Assembly: GCA_028293725.1 (NCBI GenBank)
Contig: JAQGOE010000139.1
Span: 1 to 7,391 of the forward strand
Length of the DNA: 7,391 bases
DNA from: Gammaproteobacteria bacterium
GTDB taxonomy: Bacteria > Pseudomonadota > Gammaproteobacteria > Steroidobacterales > Steroidobacteraceae
Direction of reading: 5' to 3'
Below are positions 5,287 to 7,391 of the stretch, in pieces. Within the stretch, counting starts at the first letter, position 1; the number at the start of each line of letters is the position of its first letter. Under the pieces are notes generated by a model. The model worked only from the letters and a program-made list of their open reading frames with translations, ran no database searches and had not been told where the DNA came from. Made by a program: the position numbers and the translations under genes.

Positions 5287-6513
5287 TCACCGCGCTGGTG
5301 CTGCGTGTGCCGACCGATAATGTATCTGGGCGGCGATGGCGAGCACTGCTGCAAGCAGATTAGCGATACCCAGAGCGAACAGCGCGGGAAGCAGGCCGCC
5401 GAGGCTCTCGCCGAGAAAGGTGACCACAACGCCGGCCAGGAACTGGCCGATGGAGAACGTGGCCTGCCACACGCCGGTGCCGCGGCCGCGGATCTCGAAC
5501 GCGAGTCCTCGTGTGGCCCATGTCAGAAGCGTGGGTAAGATCATGCCGCAGCCAACCTGATTGACAACTGTGGCCGCGACGAACGGCCATGCTGAGGCGG
5601 CCTTTCCCATTCCCGCGAACCCCAGTCCGATGATGAGGAATTCCAGGCACAGCAGGGTCCGGATCGGGAGCTTCGCTAACGAGCGGAACACGAATGTTCC
5701 GAGCGGAACTCCAAGAGTCGCGATCATTGTCAGGGTCCCGATCTTCGCAGGATCCTGCACGCCGAGAGCCGTGAGCGCTAATCCATTCTGAGTCTGAACG
5801 GTGTAGAACATTACTGAGGCGAATAGCGTGATCGCACAGATGCCGCACATCCGTGCCCACGGAAACACGACACTTGTGCCCGTCGCGCTCTCTGGGTGGT
5901 CTGCAGTCCGACATGCTTCGGCCGAGGGCTCCCACGTGTAGAGCCACACGCCCGCCGCCAGCAAAAGGCTGAAAAGGTACACCCCGAAAGGACCGCGCCA
6001 ACCGTAGCGTGCGCCGAGCAGTCCGCCGATGGTGATCAGCACGAGAGCCGACAGCGATGCGACGGCTGTCTGGCTCGCGAGCCATTTTTCCCGCGCGTGT
6101 CCTTTGAAATAGTCGCTGATCAGGGTCGTGCTGACGGTCATCACGACGGCCTCACAGATGCCGACGCCCACACGTGAAGCGATGATCGTCCAGAGATCGT
6201 CGAGCACGATAGGCGCTATGCCGACAAAGGCGTAGGCGATCATCGCGGTAATCAACAGTCGGCGCCGTCCGACGCGATCGGACAGCCAGCCTGCGAACGG
6301 AGAGCACAATGCGGTGCACAGGGCAGGCATGGTCAGCACACCGCCCTGGACGAGATATTGATAGTTCGGCACGTTCGCGAAGTGCGTCATGAGTTGCGGC
6401 ACGATCGGAACGAGAACGGCGATACCCATCACGGCCAGGGTAATGGGAAGCAGCAGGATGATTCCCTGCAGAACGCCAGGCGCGCGTGGCTCACTCACTG
6501 GATTCGCAGACAC
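5287..6513 (-). CDS. Major facilitator superfamily (MFS) transporter, 12 predicted membrane segments
   Basis: This integral inner-membrane protein of about 408 residues has hydrophobic segments throughout, consistent with 12 helices. The first is IILLLPITLAVMGIAVLVPI. MFS motif A is clear in the loop after the second helix (GWLSDRVGRRRLL, about 75-87), and the fourth helix carries the ASRVGVGICEA pattern with a conserved Arg. A central loop rich in Glu, Asp and Ser (about 195-215) separates the two halves. I choose the GTG at 6513 because the purine-rich GGGAGGGGG (6521-6529) lies seven bases upstream. An earlier in-frame TTG at 6531 would place that site inside the gene and has no ribosome binding site of its own. 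Substrate and direction are not readable. Beside a catabolic operon, uptake of the growth substrate is the simplest guess, but export of a toxic intermediate is possible. It faces the VOC gene tail to tail. Confidence 0.88.
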   Translation of the reverse strand: MSANPVSEPRAPGVLQGIILLLPITLAVMGIAVLVPIVPQLMTHFANVPNYQYLVQGGVLTMPALCTALCSPFAGWLSDRVGRRRLLITAMIAYAFVGIAPIVLDDLWTIIASRVGVGICEAVVMTVSTTLISDYFKGHAREKWLASQTAVASLSALVLITIGGLLGARYGWRGPFGVYLFSLLLAAGVWLYTWEPSAEACRTADHPESATGTSVVFPWARMCGICAITLFASVMFYTVQTQNGLALTALGVQDPAKIGTLTMIATLGVPLGTFVFRSLAKLPIRTLLCLEFLIIGLGFAGMGKAASAWPFVAATVVNQVGCGMILPTLLTWATRGLAFEIRGRGTGVWQATFSIGQFLAGVVVTFLGESLGGLLPALFALGIANLLAAVLAIAAQIHYRSAHAAPAR

Positions 6514-6520
6514 CCGAACA

Positions 6521-6529
6521 CCCCCTCCC
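6521..6529 (-). promoter_or_regulatory. Purine-rich Shine-Dalgarno site favouring the GTG start of the MFS gene
   Basis: The minus strand reads GGGAGGGGG seven bases upstream of GTG at 6513. It overlaps the first codons of the longer TTG-started frame, so the shorter protein is more likely. Confidence 0.6.
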
Positions 6530-6539
6530 AAACTCGCGA

Positions 6540-6554
6540 GACTGTACTCCAGTC
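6540..6554 (-). promoter_or_regulatory. Candidate -10 box inside an inverted repeat upstream of the MFS gene
   Basis: GACTG-N5-CAGTC (6540-6554) is a perfect 5-base inverted repeat. On the minus strand it contains TACAGT (6546-6541), four of six matches to a -10 box, which would start transcription about 20 bases before the GTG at 6513. A repressor binding this repeat would cover the promoter. No good -35 box is visible, so the call is tentative. Confidence 0.25.
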
Positions 6555-6604
6555 CCTAGGCACGACGCATCGATCCTGCAGATGGGGTCAATCAGAACAA
6601 TCAA

Positions 6605-6635
6605 TTCCTGCCGACCGCCCGGGGTGAAGTATCGT
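6605..6635 (+). promoter_or_regulatory. Candidate promoter for a leaderless transcript of the second FAH gene
   Basis: TATCGT at 6630-6635 matches four of six bases of a -10 box and ends seven bases before the ATG at 6643, so transcription could begin at or next to the start codon. The -35 region is poor (CTGCCG 6608-6613, or TTCCTG 6605-6610). The absence of a ribosome binding site fits a leaderless message. Confidence 0.25.
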
Positions 6636-6642
6636 CGGCCTC

Positions 6643-7391
6643 ATGAAACTCGCTACTTTGAAAGCCGACTCGCGCGACGGCCAGTTGATCGTGGTCTCCG
6701 AGGATCTCAGGAGCGGCGTGGTCGCTGGCGGGGTCGCTACCATGGTCGGCGCGCTCGAAACATGGGCCGAGAGCGCGCCGGGGCTGCAGAGACAATACGC
6801 GGAGCTCAATTCGGGCAAGCTCGCGGCCGCCTTCGATGTCGATCCGACCCGGCTACTGGCTCCACTGCCGCGCGCGCCGCAATGGCTGGACGCTTCGGCT
6901 TTCCACAGCCACGGCGATCTCATGGATAAGGTCTTCGGCATGGCGCCCATCGAAGGCAAGCGAGAGACTCCGCTCATGTATCAGGGCGCCTCGGACGATT
7001 TTCTGGGGGCGTGTGCTGACATGCCCCTGCCGAGCGAGGCCGATGGCATCGATTTCGAGGCGGAGGTAGCAGTCGTCGTCGGCTTTGTCCCCATGGGGAC
7101 CACGGCCGCGCAAGCCCTCGGGCATGTGAAGCTCCTGGCGTTGCTCAATGACGCCAGCCTGCGGGTTCTTGCCGGGCGGGACATCAAAACCGGCTTCGGA
7201 TTCTTGCAATCCAAACCCTCCACGAGTTTCGCGCCCGTGTTCGTGACTCCAGAGGAACTCGGCGAAGCCTGGCATGAGGGTAGGGTGCATCTGCCGGTTC
7301 ATGTGGAATGGAACGGACGCTGGTTTGGCAACCCCCAGGCCTCGCAAATGGGCTTTGGCTTCCATGAGCTCGTGGCCCACGCCGCGCGCAC
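6643..7391 (+). CDS. Second FAH-family hydrolase (fumarylacetoacetase-like, with FAH N-terminal domain 2), 3' end cut off by window edge
   Basis: The frame stays open for 249 codons to the window edge; proteins of this type run about 320-340 residues, so the end is missing. The N-terminal domain (1-75) opens MKLATLKADSRDGQLIVVS, typical of bacterial fumarylacetoacetases, then comes LPRAPQW (75-81) before the catalytic domain. Probable metal ligands are Glu139 and Glu141 (IDFEAEVAVVV) and Asp170 (LLNDASLR); FGFLQSKPST (185-194) holds the conserved Lys191. The family hydrolyses fumarylacetoacetate or related acylpyruvates. Some positions normally well conserved differ, for example SAFHSHGDLMDKV (85-97) where common members have a YVNHVELVRKA-like run, so the substrate may differ too. 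It belongs to a different FAH subfamily from the gene at 2450. An in-frame TGA at 6625 excludes a longer start, and the family-typical N terminus confirms the ATG at 6643, which has no Shine-Dalgarno site. It is divergent from the MFS gene. Confidence 0.88.
   Translation, partial: MKLATLKADSRDGQLIVVSEDLRSGVVAGGVATMVGALETWAESAPGLQRQYAELNSGKLAAAFDVDPTRLLAPLPRAPQWLDASAFHSHGDLMDKVFGMAPIEGKRETPLMYQGASDDFLGACADMPLPSEADGIDFEAEVAVVVGFVPMGTTAAQALGHVKLLALLNDASLRVLAGRDIKTGFGFLQSKPSTSFAPVFVTPEELGEAWHEGRVHLPVHVEWNGRWFGNPQASQMGFGFHELVAHAAR

Noticed and set aside
5288..5300. CACC-GCGCT-GGTG hairpin as an intrinsic terminator
   Set aside because: A four-base stem with no U-run on either strand is too weak to call.
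5360..6085. 241-codon minus-strand frame within the MFS gene
   Set aside because: It is a shifted-frame shadow of the transporter, very rich in Arg with no membrane segments. The transporter frame has clear helices and motif A.

Overview
This window is about 7.4 kb of GC-rich DNA packed with genes. The Shine-Dalgarno-led genes, tight operons and protein families (HpsN-like histidinol dehydrogenase homologue, FlK-like thioesterase, FAH hydrolase with a proteobacterial-type N-terminal domain) suggest a soil or aquatic proteobacterium. The class cannot be fixed from the sequence. I see no rRNA, tRNA, insertion sequence, CRISPR array or phage gene. No stretch longer than 300 bases lacks a gene.

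Layout. (1) A minus-strand pair reads out of the left edge: an SDR oxidoreductase with an apparent signal peptide (1250 to 333) followed by a FlK-like thioesterase (317 to the edge, 3' end missing). (2) A 171-base divergent intergenic region (1251-1421) holds candidate promoters for both directions and several small repeats. (3) A plus-strand operon of four tightly spaced genes follows: a two-domain type I extradiol dioxygenase (1422-2453), a fumarylacetoacetate-hydrolase (FAH) family enzyme overlapping it by 4 bases (2450-3538), a histidinol-dehydrogenase homologue (3567-4853) and a small glyoxalase-like VOC protein (4869-5285). (4) An MFS transporter on the minus strand (6513 to 5287) ends one base from the VOC gene. 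(5) A 129-base divergent region (6514-6642) separates it from a second FAH-family gene on the plus strand (6643 onward, cut by the right edge).

Taken together this looks like a catabolic island for an aromatic or other cyclic compound. The MFS protein would move the substrate. The HDH homologue and the SDR would oxidise alcohol or carbonyl groups. The extradiol dioxygenase would open a catecholic ring, and the FAH enzymes would cleave a C-C bond in the ring-opened diketo or keto-acid product. The small VOC protein could isomerise or epimerise an intermediate, and the thioesterase could release or detoxify a CoA thioester. The individual families are well supported by active-site residues. The pathway, its substrate and the order of steps are inference, and I do not recognise this gene set as a described pathway. 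No regulator gene lies in the window.
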